Source: DATBJG01 sp963790545 (lineage in GTDB: Bacteria > Acidobacteriota > Vicinamibacteria > Vicinamibacterales > JAMQPK01). Taken from it: a stretch of DNA of 64,000 nucleotides. The notes beneath the pieces were generated by a model that saw nothing but the letters and a program-made list of their open reading frames with translations, made no database searches and was not told the DNA's origin. Where the stretch lies: positions 1,364,001-1,428,000 of the forward strand of contig CAWBPA010000017.1 in NCBI GenBank assembly GCA_963790545.1. Reading direction: 5' to 3'. Positions 28,516 to 38,095 of this stretch are shown piece after piece. How positions within the stretch are numbered: position 1 is the first letter of the stretch; every line of letters starts with the position of its first letter. The position numbers and the translations under genes were made by a program.

Positions 28516-29994
28516 ATGCGTAAGGTTCTCAAAGCTGTTGCCGTGTTCATTTGTGCGCTTCTGATTGTTGGCGCAACGATGTACCAGTTTTTCGGCCTCC
28601 GTGTCGTGCTCGATGGCGGAGGCATGCCACACCTGCGGTTCGTCCAGCCGAGCGATCGCCAGGCTGAGCAAATCGAGCGACACAGGCAGACGCAACGCGC
28701 GGCGGCTGATGTCCCTCCAGGCGTCAACCAGCCCGCAGAGGTCGCTCCCACACCACGCGCGGAAGAGCGCGCAACCGATCCAACTGCCGCCACGACGCCG
28801 CCCAAAACAGCAACTCCGGATGGATCGCCTCTCTACTGGCACGAGTTTCGCGGTCCGAACCGCGATGGTGACTACGGCAATACACCGATTCTGACGAACT
28901 GGCCTGCCGAAGGTTTGACGCCAATCTGGAAACAGCCCATCGGTGCGGGGTATGCCTCGTTTGTTGCAGCGGCCAGTCGTGCGTTCACCATCGAGCAGCG
29001 CGGGCCGCAGGAAGTTGTGGCCGCCTACGATGTCGCGACCGGCCGTGAGCTCTGGACCAATGCATGGCCAGCAGAATTTCGTGAATCAATGGGTGGAGAT
29101 GGCCCGCGAGCTACCCCGACATGGCACGACGGCCGGCTGTACGCGCTCGGCGCCACCGGTGAATTCCGCGCGTTGGACGATGCGAACGGGCGCGTGATCT
29201 GGCGTACGAACATCTTGACGGATAACGGGGCCAACAATCTTGCCTGGGGTATGTCGGCGGCGCCGCTCGTCGTCGGCGAGACAGTTATTGTCTTGCCCGG
29301 AGGTCCGAATGGACGGTCTGTGGTTGGCTACAATCGCGCGACGGGGCAGCGGGTCTGGTCCGCTCTGAATGACCAGCAAGCCTATGCCTCCCCCATGCTG
29401 GTGACGCTCAACGGCGTGCGTCAGATCCTGGTCGTTAGCGCGACGAGGTTGATGGGCCTCACACCTTCGGACGGCACGCTGCTGTGGGAGTACCCGTTCG
29501 CCACCTACAATGGCATCAATGCGTCGCAGCCCCTCGTGGTCGGCGACAACCGCGTGTTCATCTCATCAAGCTATGGCGCTGGCGCAGCCATGCTCGAACT
29601 GTCGCGCGGCGCGGGCGGAAACATCACAGTCCGCGAAGTCTGGCGTAACAACAGGATGAAGAACAGATTTTCGAGCTCGGTGCTGCAGAAAGGGATCATT
29701 TACGGGCTGGACGAAGCCATTTTGGCCGCGATCGATGCAGAAACCGGCGAGCTGAAGTGGAAAGGCGGACGGTACGGCTACGGCCAGGTGCTGCTGGCCG
29801 GCGACAGGCTGATTGTCCTGACCGAGGACGGCGATCTGGCGCTCGTCCGGGCGACGCCCGAGCGCCATGAAGAGGTGACCAGGTTCCCGGTCCTCGAAGG
29901 CAAGACCTGGAATGTCCCCGCGCTGGCCGGCGGGTATCTGCTCGTCCGTAATCTGTCAGAGATGGCGGCGTTCGATTTGAGGATCCCCCGGTAA
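28516..29994 (+). CDS. membrane-anchored PQQ-like beta-propeller protein
   Basis: This encodes about 492 residues. ATG 28516 is chosen because GGGGGA lies 7 bp upstream; a GTG at 28498 is an alternative. One N-terminal TM helix (VLKAVAVFICALLIVGATMY) is followed by a Pro/Ala-rich linker, then the eight-bladed quinoprotein-like propeller starting WHEFRGPNRDGDYG. Repeats include VVAAYDVATGRELWTNAWP, FRALDDANGRVIWRTNIL and LAAIDAETGELKWKGG. Related proteins include BamB-like and PQQ-dependent dehydrogenase-like propellers; no catalytic residues were checked. It would face the periplasm. Confidence 0.87.
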   Translation: MRKVLKAVAVFICALLIVGATMYQFFGLRVVLDGGGMPHLRFVQPSDRQAEQIERHRQTQRAAADVPPGVNQPAEVAPTPRAEERATDPTAATTPPKTATPDGSPLYWHEFRGPNRDGDYGNTPILTNWPAEGLTPIWKQPIGAGYASFVAAASRAFTIEQRGPQEVVAAYDVATGRELWTNAWPAEFRESMGGDGPRATPTWHDGRLYALGATGEFRALDDANGRVIWRTNILTDNGANNLAWGMSAAPLVVGETVIVLPGGPNGRSVVGYNRATGQRVWSALNDQQAYASPMLVTLNGVRQILVVSATRLMGLTPSDGTLLWEYPFATYNGINASQPLVVGDNRVFISSSYGAGAAMLELSRGAGGNITVREVWRNNRMKNRFSSSVLQKGIIYGLDEAILAAIDAETGELKWKGGRYGYGQVLLAGDRLIVLTEDGDLALVRATPERHEEVTRFPVLEGKTWNVPALAGGYLLVRNLSEMAAFDLRIPR

Positions 29995-30005
29995 CGTTCT
30001 TCCCC

Positions 30006-30066
30006 TTGACCGCCTAGGGATAAGCATGGTGTACTGAGCCTCCCTTAGATCGCCTAGGGAAGTACA
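30006..30066 (+). promoter_or_regulatory. candidate PadR operator/promoter region of ADOP module 1
   Basis: CGCCTAGGGA occurs twice, at 30011-30020 and 30051-30060, exactly 40 bp apart, i.e. about four helical turns. The second copy also forms the right half of an imperfect palindrome, TCCCTTAG...CCTAGGGA. TTGAC at 30006 may be a -35 element. The spacing fits cooperative binding of a dimeric PadR regulator, whose gene starts at 30069. Confidence 0.5.
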
Positions 30067-30068
30067 CG

Positions 30069-30413
30069 ATGGCCATCGGACACACCGACCTCATCCAGGG
30101 CACACTCGACCTGTTGATCCTGCAGACGCTCACGAGCGGCCCGAATCATGGCTACGGCATCGCCGTGCGAATCCATCAGCTTTCCGATGACGTGTTGCGG
30201 ATTGAAGAAGGGTCGCTCTATCCAGCGCTCTATCGGCTCGAGCAAAAGGGGCTCATCGATTCCGACTGGCGCGTCACCGAGAACAACCGGAAAGCCAAAT
30301 TCTACAGGCTCACCCGAAAAGGGCGGCGCGAGGCTGATGCCCAACGCGAAAGCTGGGCACGTCTGTCGGGCGCCGTCGCACGCGTTCTGAGAGCAGTCGC
30401 ACAGGGGGCATGA
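30069..30413 (+). CDS. PadR family regulator of the ADOP module type (module 1)
   Basis: This encodes 114 residues with the compact PadR fold. The winged-helix core reads LDLLILQTLTSGPNHGYGIA, then LRIEEGSLYPALYRLEQKGL and NNRKAKFYRLTRKGR. In Acidobacteria this subtype is found directly before ADOP permeases (TIGR03433-like). It starts within the promoter region carrying the CGCCTAGGGA repeats, and its stop is one base before the permease start, so the two are co-transcribed. It probably represses its own operon. Confidence 0.92.
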   Translation: MAIGHTDLIQGTLDLLILQTLTSGPNHGYGIAVRIHQLSDDVLRIEEGSLYPALYRLEQKGLIDSDWRVTENNRKAKFYRLTRKGRREADAQRESWARLSGAVARVLRAVAQGA

Positions 30414-30414
30414 C

Positions 30415-33136
30415 ATGGGGCTCGGTGACAACCGGCTGTTCCGGCGACTGAGAGATCTCGTCGATCCGTCGGCTCGCGACCGGGACATGCAGCAGGAGAT
30501 GCAGTTTCATCTCGACTCGATCGCGAACGAGTACATCAAGTCTGGCGTCTCCGACGACGCGGCCAGGCTGGCGGCCCGACGGCGTTTCGGTAATCAGCTT
30601 CAGATCAAAGATAGGGGGCACGACGTGCGACGTGCAGGAATGGTCGAGGATGTGGCGCGGGAACTGAGGCATGCCGCACGGCGGCTCATGCGAAGCCCGG
30701 CCTTCACGCTTGCATCGGCATTGACGCTGGCGCTGGCCATTGGTGCAAACGCCGCGATCTTTGCGGTCGTCGAACGCGTCGTGTTGAACCCACTCCCCTA
30801 CCCGGACTCGAATCGGCTCGTCGTCTTGGACCATGGATTGCAGCGACTGAACATCCCGTCGGGAGTAGGCCTGACGCCCGGCCTCTATCACCACTATTCA
30901 GATCGTTCAAAGACGCTCGAAGGCGTCGCGATCTATAGAACGGAGGACGGCACACTCACGGGAGGCCGAGACCCTGAGCGCATCCGCATCGCGCGGGTCA
31001 CGACCGGTCTGTCGTCGGTCATGAGAGTGTCTCCGGCATTGGGCCGCTGGTTTACGGAAGAAGAAGGCGTTCCAGGCTCGTCAGCGGTTGCCGTGCTGGC
31101 ACATGGTCTCTGGATGCGGCGGTACGGGGGCGATCGCGCCATTGTAGGACGGACGGTCCGATTGGAGGGTGTGCCGACCGAGGTCATCGGTGTGATGCCT
31201 GCGACGTTTGCATTCCCGGAACCTCGGATTGACGTGTGGACCGCGGAACCGATGACGCGAACGACGGGATTTGGGATCTGGAGCTACAACGGCGTGGCGC
31301 GGTTGCGCGACGGGGCAACCGTTGAGGATGCGCGCACGGACGTGAATGCGTTGATTGCGGATATTCCACGAGCATTCCCCACCGACCCCATGGCCCTGGG
31401 AAATTCAAATGTCGGACTCATCTCGACGATGACCACAGTAAAGGATCAAACGATCGGAAACGTCGCGCGTGCGCTCTGGATTCTGCTTGCCTCGGTGGGG
31501 GTCGTGCTGCTCGTGGCCTGCGCCAACGTTGCCAACCTGTTTCTCGTGAGGTCCGAGGCACGACAGCGCGAAGTGGCGGTGCGCCGTGCGCTCGGCGCCG
31601 GCCGCCCCGGCATCGCGCGTTACTTCCTCGCCGAGAGCCTGTTGCTGTCGGTGGTCGGCGGCGTGATGGGCCTGGCGTTCGCCTGGGGCGCGGTGCGCCT
31701 GCTCGTGGGCTTCGCACCAACCAGTCTTCCACGACTGGAGGAAATCCGCCTCGACGGGTTCGCCGTCGCGTTCACGTTCGTGCTGACCATCCTTGCGGGA
31801 CTGGTGTTCGGCGCGATTCCGCTGTGGCGCGGCGGACCGCTTGCCGCCACCCTGCACGAAGGCGGGCGGAGCAATACGGCCAGCCGCGGTCGCCACCGCC
31901 TTCGTCATTTATTGATGGCGGGGCAAGTAGCGCTGGCGCTCGTGCTGCTCGTCTCGTCGGCGCTCATGGTCCGCAGCTTTCAGAAGCTGCGTGCCGTCGA
32001 CCCCGGCTTCGACGCCCGCTCCACCCTGACATTCGGCATCGGGTTGCCCGTTGGCGCGTACCCGACTCGACGCGCGGCCGTCGCGGCTCATCACGCGATC
32101 ATCGAGCAGTTGTCGGCGCTGCCGGGAGTGACGGCGGTTTCGGGAGTCACGCACTTGCCGTTCGCGGGAGGAGGGTTCGGCAATACCGTGCGAGTGGAGG
32201 GTCGAACGTACCCGCCAGGAACGCTTCCAGCCATCTCGCTCTTTCGCGCCGTGGCCGGCGGCTATTTCGACGCGATGGGCATCAGGGTGCTTCGCGGTCG
32301 CGCGATCGACCGCGGCGACGTCGATCGGAACGAGCCCATCGTCGTTATCAACCAGACGTTCGCGACACGATTCTTTCCAAACGGGGACCCCATCGGTCAG
32401 CGTGTGGCGTCGAACCGCGCTCCACGTGGATCTGAGAAGGGGTCGACGTTCACCTGGCTCACGATCGTGGGCATCGTTGCAGACACGCCCACCAATGCCC
32501 TCGCGGAGCCCACGCCAATCCCCCAGATGTTCATGCCGATGTCCATTGCCGGTGGGCCCGATATTCCCACGTTAGCGCTGGCGGGACCTGATGTCTCCGT
32601 CTTGAACTACGTCGTGCGGTCCGCGACGCCGCCGCTCGGCCTGCTGCCGTCGGTTCGGCGCACGATCGAAGGCGATTGACCGAAACCTGGCGCTCTCCCA
32701 GGTCCGCACGCTGCAGGACATTCTCGACGCCGCCTCGTCACAAATGGCGTTCACGATGGTTCTGATTGCCGTTGCGGCCGTCGTCTCTCTGCTGCTGGGA
32801 GTTGTCGGTATCTACGGTGTCACGTCCTATATCGTGAGCCAGCGCACGGCCGAGATCGGTGTGCGGCTTGCTCTTGGTGCAGCGCCAGAGAGTGTCGCGA
32901 ACATGATCGTGCGACAAAGCTCACTTGTTGCGCTCGCCGGTATCGCGATCGGTCTGGCGGCGGCACTGGCTGGCGGTCAATTGATCGAGTCGCTGCTGTT
33001 CGGCGTCAGCCCACGCGATCCGATGGTCTTTGGCGCCACGACGCTTGCGCTCTTCGGTGTCGGGCTCCTTGCGTGCTGGCTTCCCGCACGCCGCGCCGCC
33101 CGGCTCAGTCCCGTGCTGGCGCTGCGGACAGAGTAG
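30415..33136 (+). CDS. ADOP/MacB-FtsX-like ABC permease (module 1, frameshifted)
   Basis: The protein has about 906 residues. The N-terminal 80 residues form the ADOP prefix region (RDLVDPSARDRDMQQEMQFH). Then comes a TM segment and MacB-like periplasmic domain (SPAFTLASALTLALAIGANA), a first FtsX-like 3-TM block (LLVACANVANLFLVRSEARQ), a second periplasmic domain, and a last FtsX block (GIYGVTSYIVSQRTAEIGVR) ending LSPVLALRTE. These permeases lack their own ATPase and may work with unlinked MacB-like ATPases. The frame breaks at 32671. Removing one G from GG gives RRTIEAIDRNLALSQV, restoring the full-length protein. Function of the family is unproven. Confidence 0.92.
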
Positions 33137-33156
33137 CGGGACGAAGCAGGGCTTCT

Positions 33157-33246
33157 AACCACTGAGGTCACAGAGGTCACGGAGTAGTTTTTAGTTCAAT
33201 TTTCTCTGTGTCCTCCGTGGCCTCTGTGGTGAACCGGATTTTTCAG
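33157..33246. repeat. palindromic interspersed repeat, CACCACAGAGG type (copy C)
   Basis: It has ccactgaggtcacagaggtc on the left and tcctccgtggcctctgtggt on the right around an AT-rich centre. The right arm continues into GAACCGGATTTTTCAGC, the inverse of the TGCTGAAAAACCGG that precedes copy A, which marks the repeat ends. It fills the gap between convergent genes. Confidence 0.85.
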
Positions 33247-33266
33247 CAATCTCATAGGTTTCAGGC

Positions 33267-33710
33267 TCAGCGCGGCGTCGCAAACTGCGGCGTTGCAGGT
33301 CCTCCCGCGCCTCCCCCACCATCCCAATCTCTCTCGACACCGTGTCCCCGCGCCTGATCACCATGTGTCGGCGTCACAAAACCGAGCAGGCAGCCACTCG
33401 ATCCGTCTCTCAGCAGATGACACCGCACCTTGATGGTGTCACCGGTCTTGACGTCTTCGCGTTTGACGCCAACTTTTTGGAGCCCTCCGGGACCGGTGGC
33501 TTCGAGAGCCCAGGTCTCTGGGCGCCCCTTGGGATCCTTGACATCAAGGTAGATCCAGGAATGCGGGACGAGATAGTGCACTTCCTTGACCGTTCCCTCC
33601 ATGGTCGTCCATTTGGTGAGGTCGTAGTTGCCGTGGGAATGATGCGCCCACGCCGGCATCATGAAGATGACCGCACTGACGGCCGTCAGGCTTAAGGATC
33701 TGATGAGCAT
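33267..33710 (-). CDS. DUF6152 family secreted protein (copy 2)
   Basis: This encodes 147 residues from ATG 33710, with GGAGGG upstream. A signal peptide (LSLTAVSAVIFMMPAWA) is followed by HHSHGNYDLTKWTTMEGTV, LVPHSWIYLDVKDPKG, WALEATGPGGLQKVGVKRED and TIKVRCHLLRDGSSGCLLGF. The first copy at 8756 shares this pattern. The Gly-rich tail (DWDGGGGAGGP) is extra. Function unknown. It belongs to a minus-strand run with the 33772 and cytochrome c genes. Confidence 0.85.
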   Translation of the reverse strand: MLIRSLSLTAVSAVIFMMPAWAHHSHGNYDLTKWTTMEGTVKEVHYLVPHSWIYLDVKDPKGRPETWALEATGPGGLQKVGVKREDVKTGDTIKVRCHLLRDGSSGCLLGFVTPTHGDQARGHGVERDWDGGGGAGGPATPQFATPR

Positions 33711-33771
33711 GGTCCCTCCTCGCACCAGAAACGGTTGCGGACCAGCGTGTGTTGAATCGGGCGCCACACGG

Positions 33772-34440
33772 CTACCGCGCGCGGGGAGGCGGAGCCGTCG
33801 GGAATTTCCATTCCTCTGAATATCCGGTCGTGTAAAACGTTCGATAACGAAGCGGCTTTCCTTCTTCATCAAGGAACTGGAGCGATTGCTGGAACAGCCC
33901 AGGCGGGGGCGCACCGCCAGGCACGGTGGCTTCCAAAATGTAGAGACGCGTGCCGTGCCTGTGGATCGCTGCGAACGTTCGCGAGCCATCCGGGTTGAGG
34001 AGCTGCAAACGGTTGCCCTCGACCATGTCGAGGAAATACCAGGCGTAGTGCGTGACCTTGGCATTTCTCTGAAAGAACTTCCACGACGCGTTGACGATCG
34101 ATCCTTGCACGTCAACGCGCCAGTCGTTCTGACAGGCGTCCCCCTCCCCACCATTCTTGCGGCATTGCTCCACCCGCGCCGTGTGAATCGCCTCGGCGTC
34201 CTTGTAGTCGATCACCGTCATCGAGTAGCGGCTCGAGCCATTCTCGACGCGATACACGCGACCAGGTAACGTGATGGCGTATTCCGTGGCGTAAGTGATG
34301 TTCTGGACCTGAGGCTCGCCTGGAAAGTTCACGGCAAAGAAGTCCGCTCGGTTCTCGTACTGGATCCACTCTTGAGCGAAGGAGGGGGATGACATCAAGA
34401 GGATCGACGCCGCAGCAGTCATGAATGAAATTCGGCGCAT
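33772..34440 (-). CDS. secreted hypothetical protein
   Basis: This encodes 222 residues from ATG 34440 (GGAGGGA upstream) with signal peptide FMTAAASILLMSSPSFA. The mature part has YENRADFFAVNFPGEPQVQ at the N-terminus and FFQRNAKVTHYAWYFLDM and TRLYILEATVPGGAPPPGLF at the C-terminal end. The NFPGxP start and the LYxLEA-VP-G end resemble secreted proteins of unknown function in Acidobacteria and Proteobacteria. Two Cys (EQCRKNGGEGDACQND) may pair. It is flanked by DUF6152 and the cytochrome c gene with short spacers. Confidence 0.68.
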   Translation of the reverse strand: MRRISFMTAAASILLMSSPSFAQEWIQYENRADFFAVNFPGEPQVQNITYATEYAITLPGRVYRVENGSSRYSMTVIDYKDAEAIHTARVEQCRKNGGEGDACQNDWRVDVQGSIVNASWKFFQRNAKVTHYAWYFLDMVEGNRLQLLNPDGSRTFAAIHRHGTRLYILEATVPGGAPPPGLFQQSLQFLDEEGKPLRYRTFYTTGYSEEWKFPTAPPPRAR

Positions 34441-34453
34441 GATTTGTCCCTCC

Positions 34454-35401
34454 TCACTCACATCGCGATGCTCCACTTCCCTCCGCACCGCCCTTGTCGC
34501 GATACACTTTGTGGCAGTTTGCGCACGCATCGTTCAATTTGTCGCTGATCTCCACGAAAGCCGCGTGGTTTCTGGCCTGCGACGCCCGGTGCGCGAGCTT
34601 TCCCACGTCTTCGAGCGCGGCCACATACTGTTTCCAATCGGCGCGATCGACGGGAACGGGTCGACCGTTCTGGCATCGACGTCCAGGAGTCAGGAAGAGC
34701 GCAGCGGTCTCAGTGAGGGCAATCGCCGCCTGATCGACGGCCAGCCATCCGGTATACACGGTCGATCCCCACTCGACATAGTCAAACGGTTGCGACGCGG
34801 GGTCCTTCTTTTTCGGCGGGGCACCTGGATCTTTCACTTGAAGGTTGAAGATGACGTTCGAGTTGGGAAACGCAATGGCTCTCATCAGCTCGGCAAGGTT
34901 GCCTTCGGGCGGCGGAAGCGACGTGGCCGCTGTCGCGGCGGTGGGCGCCGTAGAGGTCTTGACTACCGGGAGCGTAATCTGTGCGAGCCCAGCTTCATTC
35001 AGTTCGACTTGTCCCGCTGGAAACTTGCCGGCCTGAAGCATGTACGCCGTCAAGTCCGCGGATTGCTGCCGGGACAGCGTTCCGGCCTGGTTGAAGGGCA
35101 TCGTCTTTTGAATCTTGTCGACGAGACCAGCCAGTGGACGTGCGCTCCAGTTCGAGAGGAAACTTTCGCCAACCAACGGAGGGCCGCTGGAGCCTTCAAG
35201 TGCGGCGCCGTGGCACTCCGCACATTGGGCCTTGTAAAGCTGCGCGCCGCGGGCGGCCTGCCCGGCCGAGTACACGCCTTCCGTGACCGATTTCGACTGT
35301 CCGGCTTGTCCCGTCGCCGAGAGCGCTCCGCTCAATGCGAGCGCACACCCAACCACGAAGGCGTACCGAATAGTCGGGCTCGATGGAATGAGGGGCATCA
35401 C
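34454..35401 (-). CDS. secreted diheme cytochrome c
   Basis: This encodes about 315 residues with signal peptide AFVVGCALALSGALSATG. The first heme-binding motif CAECH (AQCAECHGAALEG) heads a mono-heme cytochrome c domain with the Met-ligand-like PFNQAG region. The second, CANCH, lies near the C-terminus (KLNDACANCHKVYRDKG), in a cytochrome c'-like helical segment. The linker has an Ala/Thr-rich stretch. This is a periplasmic electron carrier; it is 13 bp downstream of the 33772 gene's start on the same strand, so probably one unit. Confidence 0.87.
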   Translation of the reverse strand: MMPLIPSSPTIRYAFVVGCALALSGALSATGQAGQSKSVTEGVYSAGQAARGAQLYKAQCAECHGAALEGSSGPPLVGESFLSNWSARPLAGLVDKIQKTMPFNQAGTLSRQQSADLTAYMLQAGKFPAGQVELNEAGLAQITLPVVKTSTAPTAATAATSLPPPEGNLAELMRAIAFPNSNVIFNLQVKDPGAPPKKKDPASQPFDYVEWGSTVYTGWLAVDQAAIALTETAALFLTPGRRCQNGRPVPVDRADWKQYVAALEDVGKLAHRASQARNHAAFVEISDKLNDACANCHKVYRDKGGAEGSGASRCE

Positions 35402-35486
35402 AGCACCTGAACTCGAAAAGGTAGAACTGAAAACTTAGAAGTTCGAAACATCTCTAGTCTTCGCGAGGCCGAAATTATAGCTGATT

Positions 35487-35520
35487 ACCTTTGACCTTTG
35501 ACCTTTGACCTTTGACCTTT
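35487..35520. repeat. tandem repeat TTTGACC
   Basis: Four to five near-perfect copies of TTTGACC abut the stop codon of the SMP-30-like gene. This is the complement of the AGGTCAA repeats at 239 and 25516. Confidence 0.9.
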
Positions 35521-36524
35521 TACTTCGCTCTGCCCTTGAAGCCCTGCGTCAGCATTGGAATCTTGAAGATCGACTTCGCATTGTTCCTGACGCCAGGTGC
35601 CGTAATGACCTCTTTTCCATCAGCACCGAGCGCCCCGCTGCCAACAACGTACAGCGTTTTCTTATCCGGACCTGAAAACGCCACGCTAATCACACCTCGT
35701 GGCGTTGGAATGACTCCCAGGTATTTCCCTTCCGGGCTGAACACCTGGACGCCTGGATTAGAGGTCACATACAGACGACCCTTACCGTCAATCGCCAATC
35801 CGTCGCCTGAACCGCCAGCTTCGAGCCTGGCAAAGTCTCGCTGGTTAACCACTGTGCCATCCGGCTGAACGTCGAAGGCGACGACGACCGGGCCGTTCGT
35901 GACGTAGAGCGTCTTCTCGTCCGCGCTGAGCATGATCCCATTGGTCCGCAGATTCTCGCCAATGTTGCTGACATCCCCGCGAGGATTGACGTAGTAAGCG
36001 CCACCCACCGTGAAATACACGCCACCCTTCTTGTCCACGACGAGGTCGTTGAGGCGCCCGAACGGCTTCTCTTGAAAGCGGTCCGCCAGAGTTCTGCGTT
36101 CACTTGTCGGATGGATGATGCCGATCTTCGTGGGCTCCGAGCATGGCGCGTTCAAGCCAGGGTCGGTACACGTTCGCTGGACAGCGATGATGCGCGCTCG
36201 CGAGTCGAGGGCGAGTGAACCCGCTCCACTTGTATCTTCCGCGAACACCGAGAGTTTGTCTGCCTTGTCGAGCTTGCTCACGCGACTGGGTTGCTCCTGC
36301 GCGAACAAGAGGCCGCCATCGGCAGTGCCAACGATCCCGTCGGCATTGTCGGTTCCCTTCCAGACGAGCGACCATCTCGCGCCGGCTTCAATGACCCCGG
36401 GAATCCCCGAAACGATGACCTCTCGTACCGGTTGCTGTTGGCCCTGAAGTGGGAGAGTGGGCTGACTCCAGGCAAGAGTGGACTCGACAAGACAAATGAT
36501 GAGCAACCCCGAAAGCGATTTCAT
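35520..36524 (-). CDS. secreted SMP-30/gluconolactonase-like protein
   Basis: This encodes about 334 residues from ATG 36524 with signal peptide SGLLIICLVESTLAWS. The six-bladed propeller is recognised from DNADGIVGTADGGLLFAQEQ, LADRFQEKPFGRLNDLVVDK (the N-D metal/active site motif of SMP-30 proteins), GGVYFTVGGAYYVNP, NGIMLSADEKTLYVTNGPVV and GDGLAIDGKGRLYVTSNPGV. A lactonase activity is possible but not provable. It is flanked by the TPR gene upstream and a repeat tract downstream. Confidence 0.85.
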   Translation of the reverse strand: MKSLSGLLIICLVESTLAWSQPTLPLQGQQQPVREVIVSGIPGVIEAGARWSLVWKGTDNADGIVGTADGGLLFAQEQPSRVSKLDKADKLSVFAEDTSGAGSLALDSRARIIAVQRTCTDPGLNAPCSEPTKIGIIHPTSERRTLADRFQEKPFGRLNDLVVDKKGGVYFTVGGAYYVNPRGDVSNIGENLRTNGIMLSADEKTLYVTNGPVVVAFDVQPDGTVVNQRDFARLEAGGSGDGLAIDGKGRLYVTSNPGVQVFSPEGKYLGVIPTPRGVISVAFSGPDKKTLYVVGSGALGADGKEVITAPGVRNNAKSIFKIPMLTQGFKGRAK

Positions 36525-36577
36525 GAGTTCTCTTATACCCCGACTCACGATGTTCGCCAGGAACTATCAATAGGGCG

Positions 36578-38095
36578 TTAAGAGCGTGGTCGTTTGTACG
36601 GCGTCACGAGCCCTACTCGCGCAAGGCGACCGGCCCGTTCTTCGTCGAAGTCGTTGGCCACGGCGCGATAGGTCTTGAGCGCCTCGTCCCGGCGGCCGTC
36701 AAGATCGTGAATGCGCGCAACGTGGAGCAGTGCCATCCCTCTAACCGACGGCCATGCTCGTCTGTCAGCGGCAAGGCCTGCAAAACGGGTCAACGACCGA
36801 TCCGGCGGTTCGGTCATGAAAATGGCATACGCGAGTCGATATTGTGCCCATGGCGAAGTCGGCTGTTTCGCCAGCACAGCTTCATACGCCTTACGTGCCT
36901 CGGTCCACATCCGGTCGGCCGCCAGTCGGTTTGCCGGAATCAGCGCAGCAAAATCCGCCGCTTCGCCTGTCGCCCGACGCTCCTCGGCCCATTTTTCCAG
37001 CTCGACGGCAGTTTTCCTCCATTCCTTCCCCTTGTACTCAGTCTGAACTCTCTTGAGATCACCGAGCGCACCAGGGTCGTTCAATAACGCGCGAAGGTTC
37101 CCTCTGCGGAGAAGGAAAAAGGGCGCGACCCATTCCGGCTTCGCCACTCGTCGGTCAATCACCGGCGTCAGTGCATCAATCGCTTCCTCGGTTCGCCACT
37201 GCTCGAAGCGTTCGGTGGCGAGGGCAAGAATCGCGCGATAACGCGCCGCTGAGCCTTCCAGGGACGTGTCGTTCTGCCGGCGTCGCGTGATGGCCGCATA
37301 CACGTTTGCCGCGCGGTCGTGATCCTCGAGCGCTGGTCCGGCGTAGACATCTGCCGCCGTCATGGCAAATTCGTCATTCTCGGGAAATCGCTGCTGCAAT
37401 CGCGCTGCGAGGGCCACCGCCTCCGCGGCACGGCCTTCGAACAATGAATAGATCAAGAGCAGGTTCTGCTGGGCAAGTGGCGCCACTAAATCGCCCTCCG
37501 CTGCCGCTCGCTCGATCTGCTTCAGCCCTTCAAGGCGATTGCCGGCCGGCAGGAAGAGCAGAAAGCGCATGACCCTCACGAACGCTGGCGCGATATCGAC
37601 GAAGTAGTTGTAAAGCCCAAGCGTCAGGTACGCATCGCCGTGATCGGGGTGCCGCTGCACATAGCTGTCACTGTAGCTCTTCGCCTTGGCGGCATCGCGT
37701 GCCGCGCCCCACATGCCTTTGTCGTGCTCGAAGCGGTAGGCTGCGCGCAACATGTAGCCGGAAGCCAGATACCGGAGTGCATCGCTGTCTTGCTCGCTTC
37801 GCCCGTACCGCGTTTCCGCCAGTCGGAGGAGCTCGTCGAGGTCACGCTCATAGGCTGGCATCAGGTTCTCGTCGTTCTCGATCTGGCCCCGGCGCGCCAC
37901 GAGAGAGCCGAGTCTGTACGCCAGGTCGTCCGGCCTTTGCTTCAGCAGGTCTTCGAAATGACGGCGAGCGGCGGCTTTGTCGCCGGCATGCAGGAGTTGA
38001 TAGCCGGCTCGAACCGGATCTTGCGGAGGCTGGGCAGCGGCACGCGTGGCTAGGGCTGCCAGCAAGAGGCCACAGAGCGTAAAGGTCCGCATCAT
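36578..38095 (-). CDS. secreted TPR-repeat protein
   Basis: This encodes 505 residues with signal peptide TLCGLLLAALATRAAA. Helical repeats start at GYQLLHAGDKAAARRHFED and recur through the sequence (HPDHGDAYLTLGLYNYFVDI, RRGNLRALLNDPGALGDL, MALLHVARIHDLDGRRDEAL). It lacks enzymatic motifs and probably is a protein-interaction scaffold in the periplasm. Its 5' end touches the left copy of the complex repeat bounding the FtsZ-like cassette, and the repeat's first bases include its start codon region. Confidence 0.82.
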   Translation of the reverse strand: MMRTFTLCGLLLAALATRAAAQPPQDPVRAGYQLLHAGDKAAARRHFEDLLKQRPDDLAYRLGSLVARRGQIENDENLMPAYERDLDELLRLAETRYGRSEQDSDALRYLASGYMLRAAYRFEHDKGMWGAARDAAKAKSYSDSYVQRHPDHGDAYLTLGLYNYFVDIAPAFVRVMRFLLFLPAGNRLEGLKQIERAAAEGDLVAPLAQQNLLLIYSLFEGRAAEAVALAARLQQRFPENDEFAMTAADVYAGPALEDHDRAANVYAAITRRRQNDTSLEGSAARYRAILALATERFEQWRTEEAIDALTPVIDRRVAKPEWVAPFFLLRRGNLRALLNDPGALGDLKRVQTEYKGKEWRKTAVELEKWAEERRATGEAADFAALIPANRLAADRMWTEARKAYEAVLAKQPTSPWAQYRLAYAIFMTEPPDRSLTRFAGLAADRRAWPSVRGMALLHVARIHDLDGRRDEALKTYRAVANDFDEERAGRLARVGLVTPYKRPRS

